The notes below the pieces were generated by a model. It saw nothing but the letters and a program-made list of their open reading frames with translations, was not told where the DNA came from and made no database searches. A stretch of 64,000 nt of DNA from Halobacteriales archaeon QS_1_68_17. Its GTDB lineage: Archaea; Halobacteriota; Halobacteria; Halobacteriales; Haloarculaceae. Numbering within the stretch: position 1 is the first letter of the stretch; the number at the start of each line of letters is the position of its first letter. A program made the position numbers and the translations under genes. Shown one piece after another: positions 15,684 to 24,908 of this stretch. The DNA is taken from contig PXRG01000005.1 in the NCBI GenBank assembly GCA_003021105.1, positions 1 through 64,000 of the forward strand, written 5' to 3'.

Positions 15684-17124
15684 ATGGCGGAGACACGAGA
15701 GCACTCGGCAGGCGAGTCGCTCGTCCCCGGGGCGGCGTCGAACTACGTCGGCGGCGAATGGGTCGCCGCGACCGACGGGGACGAACACCCGGTCGTCAAC
15801 CCGGCGACCGGCGAGACACTGGGGACGGTCCCGTTTTCCGGCCCGTCGGCGGTCGACGAGGCCGTCGCGGCCGCGAACGAGGCCTTCCCGGAGTGGCGGC
15901 GGACCCCGCCGCATCGCGGAGGTGCTCGTCCGGGAACACGGGAAGACGCTCGCCGAGGCCCGCGGCGAGGTCCGGCGGGGTATCGAGAACGTGGAGGTGG
16001 CGGCGGGCATCCCGAACATGCTCCGGGAGGGCAGCGGGACCGTCGAGGACGTCGCCCCCGGGATGGACGAGGCGGCGATCCGCCAGCCCCTGGGGACGTT
16101 CGCCGCCGTGGTCCCGTTCAACTTCCCGGCGATGATCCCGCTGTGGTTCCTGCCCTACGCCGTCGCCACGGGCAACACGTTCGTCCTCAAGCCCAGCGAG
16201 CGGGTCCCGATGTCCTCGCAGCTGATCTTCGAGGCCATCGACGCCGTCGACTTCCCCGACGGCGTCGTCAACCTGGTCAACGGGAGCGCCGACACGGTGA
16301 ACGCGATCCTCGAACACGACGGCATCGAGGGCGTCTCGTTCGTCGGGTCCAGTGCCGTCGCCAGGCACGTCTACGAGACCGCGGCACAGCACGGCAAGCG
16401 CGTCCAGGCCCAGGGCGGGGCGAAAAACTACGTCGTCGTCACCGAGAGCGCCAGCCTCGACGACGCCGTCCCCAACATCATCGGCTCCGTCTACGGCAAC
16501 GCCGGCCAGCGGTGCCTGGCGAACGACGTGGTCGTCGGCGTGGGCGACGTGGCCGACGACCTGCGCGACCGCCTCGTCTCCGCGGCCGAGGACCTGACGG
16601 TCGGGAACGGCCGAGAGGAGGGGACGGACGTCGGCCCGCTGATCACGCCCGACTCCCGCGAGCGCGTGCTCGGGATGATCGCGGACGCCGTCGACGAGGG
16701 CGCGGAACTGCTGCTCGACGGCCGCGACTTCGAGCACCCCGACTACCCCGACGGGAACTTCATGGGGCCGACGCTGCTGTCGGGCGTCACCGCCGACATG
16801 GAGATCGCACAGGAGGAGATCTTCGGCCCGGTGCTGTGTTTCGCCGAGACCGACGACCTCGACGGGGCCATCGAGATGGTCAACAGCACCCGGTACGGCA
16901 ACGCCTCGTCGATCTACACCGAGCGGGGCGGCGAGGCCCGGCGGTACAAGTACGAGGTCGACGCCGGTAACGTCGGCGTCAACGTCGGCGTCTGTGCGCC
17001 AATGGGCTTTTTCCACTTCGGCGGCCGGAAGGAGTCCTTTTTCGGGGATCTCCACGCCCAGGGCGAGGACGCCGTCGCCTTCTACACCGACAAGACCATC
17101 GCAATCGAACGGTACTACGAGTAA
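15684..17124 (+). pseudogene. mmsA: Methylmalonate-semialdehyde-type aldehyde dehydrogenase, broken by an internal deletion
   Basis: The first 76 residues ('NYVGGEWVAATDGDEHPVVN' and on) are in one frame, and the rest ('RIAEVLVREHGKTLAEARGE' to 'YTDKTIAIERYYE') is in another. At about 15912 roughly 18 residues of the helix normally between 'WRRTPP' and 'RIAEVL' are missing. The C-terminal part keeps the catalytic Cys in 'GNAGQRCLANDV', the 'VPFNFPAMIPLWFLPYA' segment and the Glu in 'AQEEIFGPVL'. The family oxidises malonate or methylmalonate semialdehyde to acyl-CoA and includes IolA. If the break is real, the island has lost this step. An assembly error is the alternative. Confidence 0.8.
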
Positions 17125-17154
17125 ACGGGCCGCTGATGGCCGCGGCGGCCGGGG

Positions 17155-17952
17155 TCAGTCGACTTCGGCGGCGTCGCGGTGTTCGGCGAGGGCGCGCTCG
17201 TAGGCGTCGATGGCGTCCTGGTTGCCGTTGGCCAGCGTCGTGGTGTCCTTGCCGACGATGAGGAAATCGAAGCCCTGTTCGATCCGGCGCGGGACGTGGT
17301 CGTGCTGGATCGCCAGCGTGCCGACCGGCGTGTCGGCGGCGTCCCCGGTGGCGATCACCCGGTCGATGGCGTCGGTGAACGCCTCGGCCTCCCACTGGCC
17401 GAACACCCCGAGCGACCCCGAGAGGTCGGCCGGCCCGACGAACAGCGCGTCGATCCCGTCGACGCGGGCGATCTCCTCGACGTTCGACAGCCCCGGTTCG
17501 GTCTCGATCTGGACGATCGTCAGCACCGACCCGTTGGCGTTGCGGACGTACTCCCGGAAGTTCAGCCCGTAGTTGGCGGCCCGTCCGGCGGCGATCCCGC
17601 GCCGCCCGTCAGGGGGGTACCGGACCGCCTCGACGAGTTCCCTGGCCTCGGCGGCCGACTCGATCATCGGTACCATCACGCCCCCGATCCCGATGTCGAG
17701 GACACGCTTGAGGCGGACGGGATCGTTCCAGGGCACCCTGATGACCGTCTCCGTCGTCCCCGGCGCGGCGTCGGTCGCCCGGTCCATGTTCTCGACCGTC
17801 TCCAGGCTCATCGTCGTGTGTTCGGTGTCCACGAGCAGGAAGTCGAAATCGAGGGTGGCGGTCAGTTCGGCCACGGACGGGTGGCCGATCGAGATCCACG
17901 TCCCGATCGGGTGCTCGCGATTCCTCACCTGCTGTTTCAGATTGTCGCTCAT
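17155..17952 (-). CDS. HpcH/HpaI family class II aldolase (2-keto-3-deoxy acid aldolase type)
   Basis: This 265-residue TIM-barrel enzyme splits 2-keto-3-deoxy or 4-hydroxy-2-keto acids into pyruvate and an aldehyde. It has the catalytic His in 'LLVDTEHTTMS', the substrate Arg in 'VIRVPWNDP', the metal Glu in 'VQIETEPGLSNVEEI' and the metal Asp in 'FVGPADLSGSLG'. The family includes YfaU (2-keto-3-deoxyrhamnonate aldolase) and garL. In this cluster it would follow the enolase-superfamily dehydratase. It is convergent with the aldehyde dehydrogenase gene and divergent from the Gfo/Idh gene. Confidence 0.9.
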   Translation of the reverse strand: MSDNLKQQVRNREHPIGTWISIGHPSVAELTATLDFDFLLVDTEHTTMSLETVENMDRATDAAPGTTETVIRVPWNDPVRLKRVLDIGIGGVMVPMIESAAEARELVEAVRYPPDGRRGIAAGRAANYGLNFREYVRNANGSVLTIVQIETEPGLSNVEEIARVDGIDALFVGPADLSGSLGVFGQWEAEAFTDAIDRVIATGDAADTPVGTLAIQHDHVPRRIEQGFDFLIVGKDTTTLANGNQDAIDAYERALAEHRDAAEVD

Positions 17953-18140
17953 GTGTACACGGAGAGTGCTGCCGGCCGCCGGGGCAGGAGGCGCTGCCGC
18001 CCGGCAGGTGGTCGCCGCTCTCGCGCCGCCGAACGACCGGCAGTACTGTTTTCGATGCTGTTAGCGATGTTCCGGGCCATCCCACATAAAACGTGTGGGT
18101 GGCCGCCGTCGGTCGATTCGCGTCCGGGCGGGCACCACAA

Positions 18141-18148
18141 CGCTAATG
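18141..18148 (+). promoter_or_regulatory. TATA-like box of the Gfo/Idh/MocA gene
   Basis: 'cgctaatg' lies about 26-30 bp upstream of the GTG/ATG pair at 18171/18174. Confidence 0.35.
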
Positions 18149-18170
18149 ACCGGCACCGTCGAACGCCAGG

Positions 18171-19253
18171 GTGATGCGATTCGGAGTCGTCGGCTGTGGC
18201 ACCATCGCGCAGGTGATGCACGTCCCCTACCTGGCCGAACTCCCGTCGGTCGACCTCGCGGCGCTGGTCGACCCGGCCGGCGGCAGGGTCGAGACGCTCG
18301 CCGACCGCTACGGCGTCCCCGGCCGCTACCGGATGGTCGACGACCTCGTGGCCGACCGCGACGACTTGGACGCTGTCGTCGTCTGTCCCCCCCCCCACAC
18401 CCACGCCGACGTCGTCGAGACGACGCTGGGGGCCGGCCTGCACACCCTCGTCGAGAAACCGCTCGCGGCCCGCCCGTCCGACGCGGAGCGGATGGTCGAC
18501 GCCGCGGAACGCAGCGACGCGGTGGCCATGGTCGCGTACATGAAACGGTACGACCCGGCCTACGAGCGGGCCCGCGAGGAACTGTTCGGCCTCGACGGGA
18601 TCGACCTCGTGACCGCCTACGACGTCGACCCGGACCACGGGCGGATCATCGACGAGGTGTACGACCTCGTCCCGGGCGACCCGCCCGCGTCGATCATCGA
18701 GGAGAGCGTCGCCAAGCGCCGCCGCGACATCGAGTCGGCCGTCGGCACCGACGACGACGCGCTCGTCGACGCCTACGACTTCCAGATCGAGCACGTCTGT
18801 CACGACGTGAACGTCCTCCGGGGGCTGTTCGGCGACGTCGAGCGCATCCGCCACGTCGACGTCCTCGCCGACGGGCGGTACCTGACCGCCAGGCTCGACT
18901 ACGAGGGCGGCGTCCCCTGCGTGCTCGAATCGGGCGACTCCGACCGCAAGTGGTTCGAGGAGTACGTCCGCGTGGACGGCCCGAACGGGGTGGTGCGGGT
19001 CGACTTCTCGAACCCCTTCATCCGGAACAGCCCGACGGAACTGCAGGTCAAGCGGGGCATCGAGGACCTGGCGGACACGACCTACACGCCCGCCTACGAC
19101 GAGCCGTTCAAGCGGGAACTGGAGCGGTTCGTCGCCTGCGTCGAGGGCGACCGCGAGGTCCGGACGACCTTCGCGGAGGCGCGGGCGGACGTGGAACTGA
19201 TCGCGGACCTGTTCCGGACCGCCCGGAACGCCGACCGGTTCGGGAACTACTAA
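18171..19253 (+). CDS. Gfo/Idh/MocA family sugar or polyol dehydrogenase
   Basis: This 359- or 360-residue protein (GTG 18171 or ATG 18174) has an N-terminal Rossmann fold ('FGVVGCGTIAQVMHVPYL') and the 'VEKPLAARPSDAERM' motif with the conserved Glu-Lys-Pro. A C-terminal beta-sheet substrate domain follows, with 'DFQIEHVCHDVNVLRGLFGD' carrying the usual His and Asp. Such enzymes oxidise sugars, inositols or sugar derivatives with NAD(P). It is followed after 24 bp by the dehydratase gene on the same strand, so the two are probably cotranscribed. Confidence 0.9.
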   Translation: MMRFGVVGCGTIAQVMHVPYLAELPSVDLAALVDPAGGRVETLADRYGVPGRYRMVDDLVADRDDLDAVVVCPPPHTHADVVETTLGAGLHTLVEKPLAARPSDAERMVDAAERSDAVAMVAYMKRYDPAYERAREELFGLDGIDLVTAYDVDPDHGRIIDEVYDLVPGDPPASIIEESVAKRRRDIESAVGTDDDALVDAYDFQIEHVCHDVNVLRGLFGDVERIRHVDVLADGRYLTARLDYEGGVPCVLESGDSDRKWFEEYVRVDGPNGVVRVDFSNPFIRNSPTELQVKRGIEDLADTTYTPAYDEPFKRELERFVACVEGDREVRTTFAEARADVELIADLFRTARNADRFGNY

Positions 19254-19277
19254 GGACCACTCCCGACAGTACGAACC

Positions 19278-20510
19278 ATGTACGAGGACTTCGCTTCGAA
19301 ACTGGCAGCGACGATGTGGGCGGACTTCGACGAGACGCCGGCGCGGGACGGCCCGACGACCGAGATCGCCGACCTGGAGACGACCGTGATCGACGGGAAC
19401 TTCCCGTGGACGATCGTGGCCGTGGAGGCCGCCGACGGCACCGTCGGCGTCGGGGAGGCGTACCCCTCGCCCGGCGTCCACGGGATCGTCACCGACTACC
19501 TCCGGCCGGTGCTCGTCGGGGAGAACCCGCTGGACGTCGAACGGCTCTACAACCTGATGCGGGAGAGCCTCTCCGGCCGCGGGTCCCAGTGGGGCGTCGG
19601 GACCATCGCCATAAGCGGCGTCGAGATAGCGCTGTGGGACCTCGCCGGGAAACTGGTAGATCAGCCGGTCTACCAGTTGCTCGGCGGGAAACTCCGCGAG
19701 GAGGTCCGGGTGTACGCCGACTGTCACGCCGGCGAGACGATGGTCTCCTCGGCCGAGGAGGGCCAGGCGGCCGCGACCTATCGGCCCGAGGCCTACGCGC
19801 AGGCCGCCCGGAACGCGGTCGACGACGGCTTCGACGCCGTGAAGTTCGACCTCGACGTGCCCTCCGGGCGGGAGTTCGACACCCTCTCGCGGCACTTCGA
19901 CGGCCCCGAGATCGACCACAAGCGCCGGATCGTCGAGGCGGTCACCGACGAGATCGGCGACGACGCCGAGGTGGCCGTCGACCTCCACTGGAACTTCAGC
20001 CCGGAGACGGCCGAGCGGCTCTGCCGGGCCGTCGAACCGTACGGGTTGGCCTGGGTCGAGGATCCCCTGCCCCCGGAGAACGCCGACGCGATGCGGGAAC
20101 TGCGCCGGCGGGTCGACGTGCCGTTGCTGACGGGCGAGAACCGCTACGGCCGGCACGGCTTCCGGGACCTGGTCGAGCAGCAGGCCGTCGACTTCCTCGC
20201 GCCCGACGTGCCCAAGGCCGGCGGCATCGCCGAGACCAAGAAGATCGCCGAACTCGCCGAGACCTACTACCAGGCGGTCGTCCCCCACAACATCGGCAGC
20301 CCCATCGCCACCTCCGCGACCGTCCACGTCGGCGCGACGGTGCCGAATTTCCTTGCCCTGGAGTACCACGCCCGCGAGGTACCGTGGTGGGACGACCTGC
20401 TCGTCCGGGACGAACCGCTGATCGAGGACGGGCGCATCGCGGTGCCCGACGGCCCGGGCCTGGGCGTCGAACTCGACTGGGACGCCGTGGCGGCCCACGA
20501 GAAAACGTAG
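19278..20510 (+). CDS. Enolase-superfamily sugar-acid dehydratase (mandelate racemase/muconate lactonizing type)
   Basis: The 410-residue protein has an alpha+beta capping domain (about 1-150) and a TIM barrel. Metal ligands are seen in 'AVDLHWNFSPE', 'WVEDPLPPENADAM' and 'LLTGENRYGRHGF'. An Asp in 'FLAPDVPKAGG' and a His in 'VVPHNIGSPIA' make the Asp-His general base pair typical of the dehydratases in this superfamily. It should remove water from a sugar acid to give a 2-keto-3-deoxy acid. The KxK-type motif reads 'KFDLD', unlike gluconate dehydratase, so the substrate is open. It is close in plan to the xylonate dehydratase (XacD) group of haloarchaea. Confidence 0.88.
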   Translation: MYEDFASKLAATMWADFDETPARDGPTTEIADLETTVIDGNFPWTIVAVEAADGTVGVGEAYPSPGVHGIVTDYLRPVLVGENPLDVERLYNLMRESLSGRGSQWGVGTIAISGVEIALWDLAGKLVDQPVYQLLGGKLREEVRVYADCHAGETMVSSAEEGQAAATYRPEAYAQAARNAVDDGFDAVKFDLDVPSGREFDTLSRHFDGPEIDHKRRIVEAVTDEIGDDAEVAVDLHWNFSPETAERLCRAVEPYGLAWVEDPLPPENADAMRELRRRVDVPLLTGENRYGRHGFRDLVEQQAVDFLAPDVPKAGGIAETKKIAELAETYYQAVVPHNIGSPIATSATVHVGATVPNFLALEYHAREVPWWDDLLVRDEPLIEDGRIAVPDGPGLGVELDWDAVAAHEKT

Positions 20511-20616
20511 GGCTGGGGCGATCCGTTGTAGATCGACGCCCGTCACCCGCACGCGGGAGCGCACGCGACGCGATGGACCATCCGCGCGCAGGTGTCGTCG
20601 ATTGTGGCGGCCGCGC

Positions 20617-21438
20617 TCAGGCGTCGTCGGCCAGGCGCGTCCAGTAGTCGAAGTTCTGTTTCGCGTGGACGAGCGGCAGTTCGGTCTCGTTTTCGATCTC
20701 GACGGTGACGTGGCCGTCGTAGCCGGCGGCCGAAAGCGCCTCGCGGACGGCCGCGAAGTCGATCACGCCCGCGCCCAGGTCGGTGAACGCCCGGAAGTAG
20801 TTGATCACGTCGTCGAGGTGGAACTCCCCGGCGGTGAGCGCGGCGGTGTGGTCGTCGAACCCCGCCGGCGGGTCCACGTCCTTGACGTGGACGTACGCGG
20901 TGTCGTCGGCGAACCGCTCGATTCCGCCGGTCACGTCCCCGTCCGGGTAGGCCTCGCCGTAGGGGTAGTAGTGGGCGGTGTCGAACAGCAGTTCCAGGTC
21001 GTCGGGCGCGCGGTCGAGCCAGGACTCGATCTCGGCGGGTCGCTCGACCATCGTCGCGCCGTGGTGGTGCAGGACGGGCCGGAGGCCGGCGTCGGCCGCG
21101 GCCCCGCAGATGTCGGCGAGCCAACGTTCGAGTGTCGCCTCGTCCTGCCGGCCCCGCTGTGGCGGGAGGATGCCGTAGAACTCCGCACCCAGGTCCGCGA
21201 CGGTCGGGGCGGCCTCGACGATCCGGTCGACGGCGTCCGCGTCCGTGAGCCACTCGCTCATCACGCAGTAGAGGTCGAGGTCGTGCTCGTCGAGGCGGTC
21301 CGCCAGGCGGTCCGGTCCGACGGCGCGGACCTTCTCCAGGCCGATCTCGACGCCGTCGTACCGGCAGGCCCCGACGTCCGCGATGCCGTCGGCGACCGCG
21401 TCGGCGTCGTACATGATAGTCGTGTACCCGAGTCCCAT
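20617..21438 (-). CDS. Sugar phosphate isomerase/epimerase (TIM barrel, AP endonuclease 2 family)
   Basis: This 273-residue protein has the metal-binding pattern of the xylose-isomerase-like TIM barrels: 'RYDGVEIGLEKV', 'LELLFDTAHYYPYGEAY', 'AYVHVKDVDPPAGF' and 'GHVTVEIENETELP'. IolE and IolI dehydratase/isomerases and tagatose or psicose epimerases belong here. ATG at 21438 is selected; the longer ORF extends into the divergent promoter. It faces the dehydratase gene and is divergent from the ABC transporter operon. Confidence 0.88.
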   Translation of the reverse strand: MGLGYTTIMYDADAVADGIADVGACRYDGVEIGLEKVRAVGPDRLADRLDEHDLDLYCVMSEWLTDADAVDRIVEAAPTVADLGAEFYGILPPQRGRQDEATLERWLADICGAAADAGLRPVLHHHGATMVERPAEIESWLDRAPDDLELLFDTAHYYPYGEAYPDGDVTGGIERFADDTAYVHVKDVDPPAGFDDHTAALTAGEFHLDDVINYFRAFTDLGAGVIDFAAVREALSAAGYDGHVTVEIENETELPLVHAKQNFDYWTRLADDA

Positions 21439-21540
21439 ACCCGACCGATGGGGCACGTCCGCAAAAAAACCGTTGCGGTCGTTCTGGCGACCCGTGGCGA
21501 CGTGCGGGTCTTTCCCCCCAGAAGTTTGAGATATAGAATG

Positions 21541-21549
21541 ATTTATTAG
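21541..21549 (+). promoter_or_regulatory. TATA-like box of the CUT1 transporter operon
   Basis: 'atttattag' lies 23-31 bp upstream of ATG 21572 in an AT-rich patch ('gatatagaatg' just before). It fits a leaderless promoter and supports ATG over the GTG at 21560. Confidence 0.5.
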
Positions 21550-21571
21550 CGATGATCGTGTGGATTCGCCT

Positions 21572-22993
21572 ATGCCACGCGATGGCAAGACAGAGCTTCG
21601 TAGCAGCGAGTCCGAACGAACGAGGCCGTCCCGCCGCCAGTTCATCGGAGGGGCGGCCACCGCGGCGTCGGTCGTCGCGCTCGCCGGCTGTACCGGAGGC
21701 GGTGGCGACGGCGGCGACGGCGGCGACGGCGGTGGTGGCGACGGCGGCGACGGCGGGTCGACGGGCGAGGCAGACGTCGCGGACGAGATCGCCATCGCCG
21801 CGGTCGAGGGGTCCGGGCGGCTGTTCAAGCGGCTGATCAACGACTACGTACAGGACGACGCGGGAGTGCAGGTCAACGTCTCGCTGTTCCCGTACGCGAA
21901 CCTGTTCGAGAAGACGAGCAGCGTCCTGAACACGCAGGGGCAGGCCTACGACATCGTCTACATGGACGATCCGTGGTTCCCGCAGCTGGCGATGGACGTC
22001 GATCCAATCCGCCAGTGGATGCCCGAGGACATCCCGGAAGAGCAGATCATCGACACCACCATCGACATCGCAACCTGGCCGGCTCCCCGCGGTCCGATCG
22101 TGCCCTCCGCGGAGGGGATGGAAGAGCAGTTGCGCGGGCAGATCGTCGTCGGGAACACGCAGCTGTTCGCGTACAACGAGGCCTACTACGAGCAGGTCGG
22201 TGCCTCTGCACCGCCGAAGACCTGGGACGACGTGCTCAGCGCGGGGCAGGCCATCGACGAGCAGATCGACGGCGCGAACGGGTACATCATCCGCGGGAAG
22301 CGGGGCAACCCGATCAACGCCAACTTCTTCGGGCTGGGCAACTGCCGGATCGGGAACATGTTCGACGAGAACTGGCGCTACCAGTGGGACAGCGACAGGG
22401 GCGTCAACACGCTGGATTTCTACGTGAACGACCTGGAGTCGATCAGCCCGGACGGGGTCACCTCGTTCGACAGCGACCAGGTGCTCAGCGGGCTGGCCGA
22501 CGGCAGCGCGGCCCAGTCCCCGGCCTGGCCCTCGGCGGCGTCGCTGCTGTTGGACCCCGAACAGGCCGACGAGGCCGACAACATCGCGTTCACGCCGATC
22601 CCGGAGGGCGTCCGGCGGGCCCCACAGCAGGGCAACTGGATCGCCGGGATCAACAGCTACGTCAGCGACGCCAAAAAGCGGGCGGCGGGCCGGGTCATCC
22701 GGTCCACGATCTCGAAGGAGGCCCAGAACAGGTACGTCGAACTCGGCGGCGTCCCGTTCCGCCACGACACCTTCCAGGACAACATGGACGCACAGCAGTG
22801 GTTCCAGGCGCTGTACGACAGTCTCCAGACCGCGCAGTGGCGGCCCCGCACGCCGCTGTGGAACGAGATCGCGGTCACGCAGGGGCAGAACCTCAACAGC
22901 GCGCTGTCGGGTAGCACCTCGCCCGAGGAGGCGATGACGACGATCAACGACGAGATCGAATCGACGCTCGAAGACGCCGGCTACTACGAGTAA
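21572..22993 (+). CDS. Sugar ABC transporter substrate-binding lipoprotein (CUT1 type)
   Basis: This 473-residue binding protein has a twin-arginine signal ('RPSRRQFIGGAATAASVVAL') and a lipobox ('LAGC'), followed by a long Gly/Asp linker of the haloarchaeal kind, so it is exported folded and held on the membrane. The mature domain has the two-lobe solute-binding form ('YDIVYMDDPWFPQLAM', 'GNWIAGINSYVSDAKKRAAG'). It is the first gene of a four-gene transporter set; the next gene begins 4 bp after its stop. Confidence 0.93.
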   Translation: MPRDGKTELRSSESERTRPSRRQFIGGAATAASVVALAGCTGGGGDGGDGGDGGGGDGGDGGSTGEADVADEIAIAAVEGSGRLFKRLINDYVQDDAGVQVNVSLFPYANLFEKTSSVLNTQGQAYDIVYMDDPWFPQLAMDVDPIRQWMPEDIPEEQIIDTTIDIATWPAPRGPIVPSAEGMEEQLRGQIVVGNTQLFAYNEAYYEQVGASAPPKTWDDVLSAGQAIDEQIDGANGYIIRGKRGNPINANFFGLGNCRIGNMFDENWRYQWDSDRGVNTLDFYVNDLESISPDGVTSFDSDQVLSGLADGSAAQSPAWPSAASLLLDPEQADEADNIAFTPIPEGVRRAPQQGNWIAGINSYVSDAKKRAAGRVIRSTISKEAQNRYVELGGVPFRHDTFQDNMDAQQWFQALYDSLQTAQWRPRTPLWNEIAVTQGQNLNSALSGSTSPEEAMTTINDEIESTLEDAGYYE

Positions 22994-22997
22994 GGTC

Positions 22998-23936
22998 ATG
23001 GCCACGGACACACAGTTCGGTTCCGCATCCGAAGACGCCATCGTTTCGGCGGGGGACGAGGGCCCCCGGGAGCGGCTGTTGCTGTGGATCGACGACCACC
23101 TCAAGTGGTTGCTGACGCTGCCGGCGGTGCTGGTGTTGTTCTCGCTGACGTTCGTGCCGCTGTTGCGGGCGCTGGAGATCTCGCTGCACAACTACATCCC
23201 CACCGGCCGCCGGTTCGTCGGGATCGGCAACTACGTCGACCTGTTGAGCAACGGCGACTTCCACACCTCGCTGTGGGTCACGTTCAAGTTCGTCGTCGCG
23301 GCGGTCGGGGTCGAGTTCCTGCTCGGGTTCGCAATCGCGCTGTTGCTCAACAAGAAGATCAAGCTCCGGGGACTCTGGCAGACGCTGATCCTGATCCCGA
23401 TGATCCTCTCGCCGACGGTCATCGGGCTGATCTGGCGGCTGCTGTACGCCCCCAGCGGGCTGCTCGATTTCATCATCGGCCAGCCGTTGCTCGGGCAGAA
23501 CGTCGGCTGGATCAGCGAACCCCAGTTCGCGCTGATCTCGGTGATCCTGACCGACATCTGGCAGTGGACGCCGCTGGTCGTGCTGGTGATGTTCGCGGGG
23601 CTCCAGTCGGTGCCCGACCACATCCGCGAGGCCGCGATCATGGACGGGGCCTCGCGCCGGCAGCGGTTCCTGCACATCACGCTGCCGTATCTCAAGTCGC
23701 TGATCGTCCTGGTGTTGATCATCCGGGTGGTCGACGCGCTGCGGGTGTTTGCGAAGGTGTACATCCTCACCCGGGGCGGTCCCGGATCGAGCACGAACGT
23801 CATCAGCATGCAGATGTACCGGGTCGCGTTCCGCTTTAGCAACTACGGCGAGGCGGCGGCGATGGCCGTCTCGCTGCTGGTGGTCGTGTTGATCCTGGCG
23901 ATGTCGTTCGTCAAGATCGCGGGGGTGGAGTTCTGA
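22998..23936 (+). CDS. Sugar ABC transporter permease (MalF-like)
   Basis: This 312-residue membrane protein has six helices and the cytoplasmic EAA loop 'EAAIMDGASRRQRFLHITLP', which docks on the ATPase. The N-terminal 40 residues are hydrophilic. It forms the translocation channel with the next gene product. The next start codon is one base after its stop, so the two are translationally linked. Confidence 0.93.
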   Translation: MATDTQFGSASEDAIVSAGDEGPRERLLLWIDDHLKWLLTLPAVLVLFSLTFVPLLRALEISLHNYIPTGRRFVGIGNYVDLLSNGDFHTSLWVTFKFVVAAVGVEFLLGFAIALLLNKKIKLRGLWQTLILIPMILSPTVIGLIWRLLYAPSGLLDFIIGQPLLGQNVGWISEPQFALISVILTDIWQWTPLVVLVMFAGLQSVPDHIREAAIMDGASRRQRFLHITLPYLKSLIVLVLIIRVVDALRVFAKVYILTRGGPGSSTNVISMQMYRVAFRFSNYGEAAAMAVSLLVVVLILAMSFVKIAGVEF

Positions 23937-23937
23937 C

Positions 23938-24846
23938 ATGGCAACCGAACAAGACACCGCGCAACCGTACGGCGAACAGTCCGACCTCGAACAGCTCTAC
24001 GAACGCCTCGTCGAAACCGGTCTGGCAAAGCTGGCGGTGTACGCCGGTCTGGGCGTGTTCCTGGTGTGGACGCTGTTCCCGGTCTACTGGCTGGTGACGG
24101 CGACCCTGAAAACGCGGGAGACGCTGCTGTCGTTCCCGCCCCAGTGGATTCCGTTCGACGCGCAGCTCGGCAACTTCGCGGCGCTTTTCGCCCAGCGCCC
24201 GGAGTTCTTCCAGTTCATCCTCAACAGCGTCATCGTCACCATCGTGACGACGATCATCGCCACGTCGATCGGCGCGGCGGCCGCCTACGGCTTCGTCGCC
24301 TTCGACTTCCCGTACAACCTGGACTTCCACCTGCCCTTTTACATCCTCTCGACGCGGTTCATGCCGCCGATCGTGACGATCATCCCGCTGTTCGTGATCT
24401 ACCGGAGCTTCGGGCTGGTGAACACCCTCCCGGGGCTGATCCTCACCTACGTGATGTTCAACATCCCCTTCGCCGTGTGGATGATGAAGGGGTTCTTCGA
24501 GGAGGTCCCGCGGAGCATCGTCGAATCCGCGATGATCGACGGGCACACCCACGTCGGGGCCTTCGTGAAGATCGTGCTGCCGCTGGTGAAACCGGGGCTG
24601 ATCGCGTCGGCGATCTTCACCATCATCATCACCTGGAACGAGTTGCTGTTCGCGATCATCCTGAGCCAGAACGCCAGCGCGATGACGATCCCCGTCGGAC
24701 TGGCGTCGTTCATCACGAAGTACTCGGTGCAGTGGGTGAACATGAGCGTCGCCGGCACCATCGCACTCGTGCCGGTGCTGGTGTTTGCCTTCGTCGCCCG
24801 GGAACAACTGGTCAGCGGGTTCAGCATGGGGGCGGTCCAGAAGTAA
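23938..24846 (+). CDS. Sugar ABC transporter permease (MalG-like)
   Basis: This 302-residue protein has six helices and an EAA-type loop 'ESAMIDGHTHVGAFVKIVLP'. The C-terminal 'REQLVSGFSMGAVQK' is the usual end of MalG-type permeases. It pairs with the preceding permease. The ATPase gene lies 62 bp downstream with its own TATA-like box. Confidence 0.93.
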   Translation: MATEQDTAQPYGEQSDLEQLYERLVETGLAKLAVYAGLGVFLVWTLFPVYWLVTATLKTRETLLSFPPQWIPFDAQLGNFAALFAQRPEFFQFILNSVIVTIVTTIIATSIGAAAAYGFVAFDFPYNLDFHLPFYILSTRFMPPIVTIIPLFVIYRSFGLVNTLPGLILTYVMFNIPFAVWMMKGFFEEVPRSIVESAMIDGHTHVGAFVKIVLPLVKPGLIASAIFTIIITWNELLFAIILSQNASAMTIPVGLASFITKYSVQWVNMSVAGTIALVPVLVFAFVAREQLVSGFSMGAVQK

Positions 24847-24875
24847 CCGTCCCCGCGGGGCCGAACCGACGAAAA

Positions 24876-24885
24876 ACATAAACCT
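24876..24885 (+). promoter_or_regulatory. TATA-like box of the transporter ATPase gene
   Basis: 'acataaacct' lies about 24-33 bp upstream of ATG 24909, so the ATPase may have its own leaderless transcript. Confidence 0.4.
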
Positions 24886-24908
24886 ATTCACGGAGACTTA
24901 CACAAACA

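Noticed and set aside
17949-20564. 871-aa minus-strand ORF over the Gfo/Idh and dehydratase genes
   Set aside because: It is a shadow of two well-supported plus-strand genes; long open antisense frames are expected at this GC content.
20543-23191. 882-aa minus-strand ORF
   Set aside because: It covers the binding-protein gene in antisense and the isomerase gene in a wrong frame; it has no recognisable domain.
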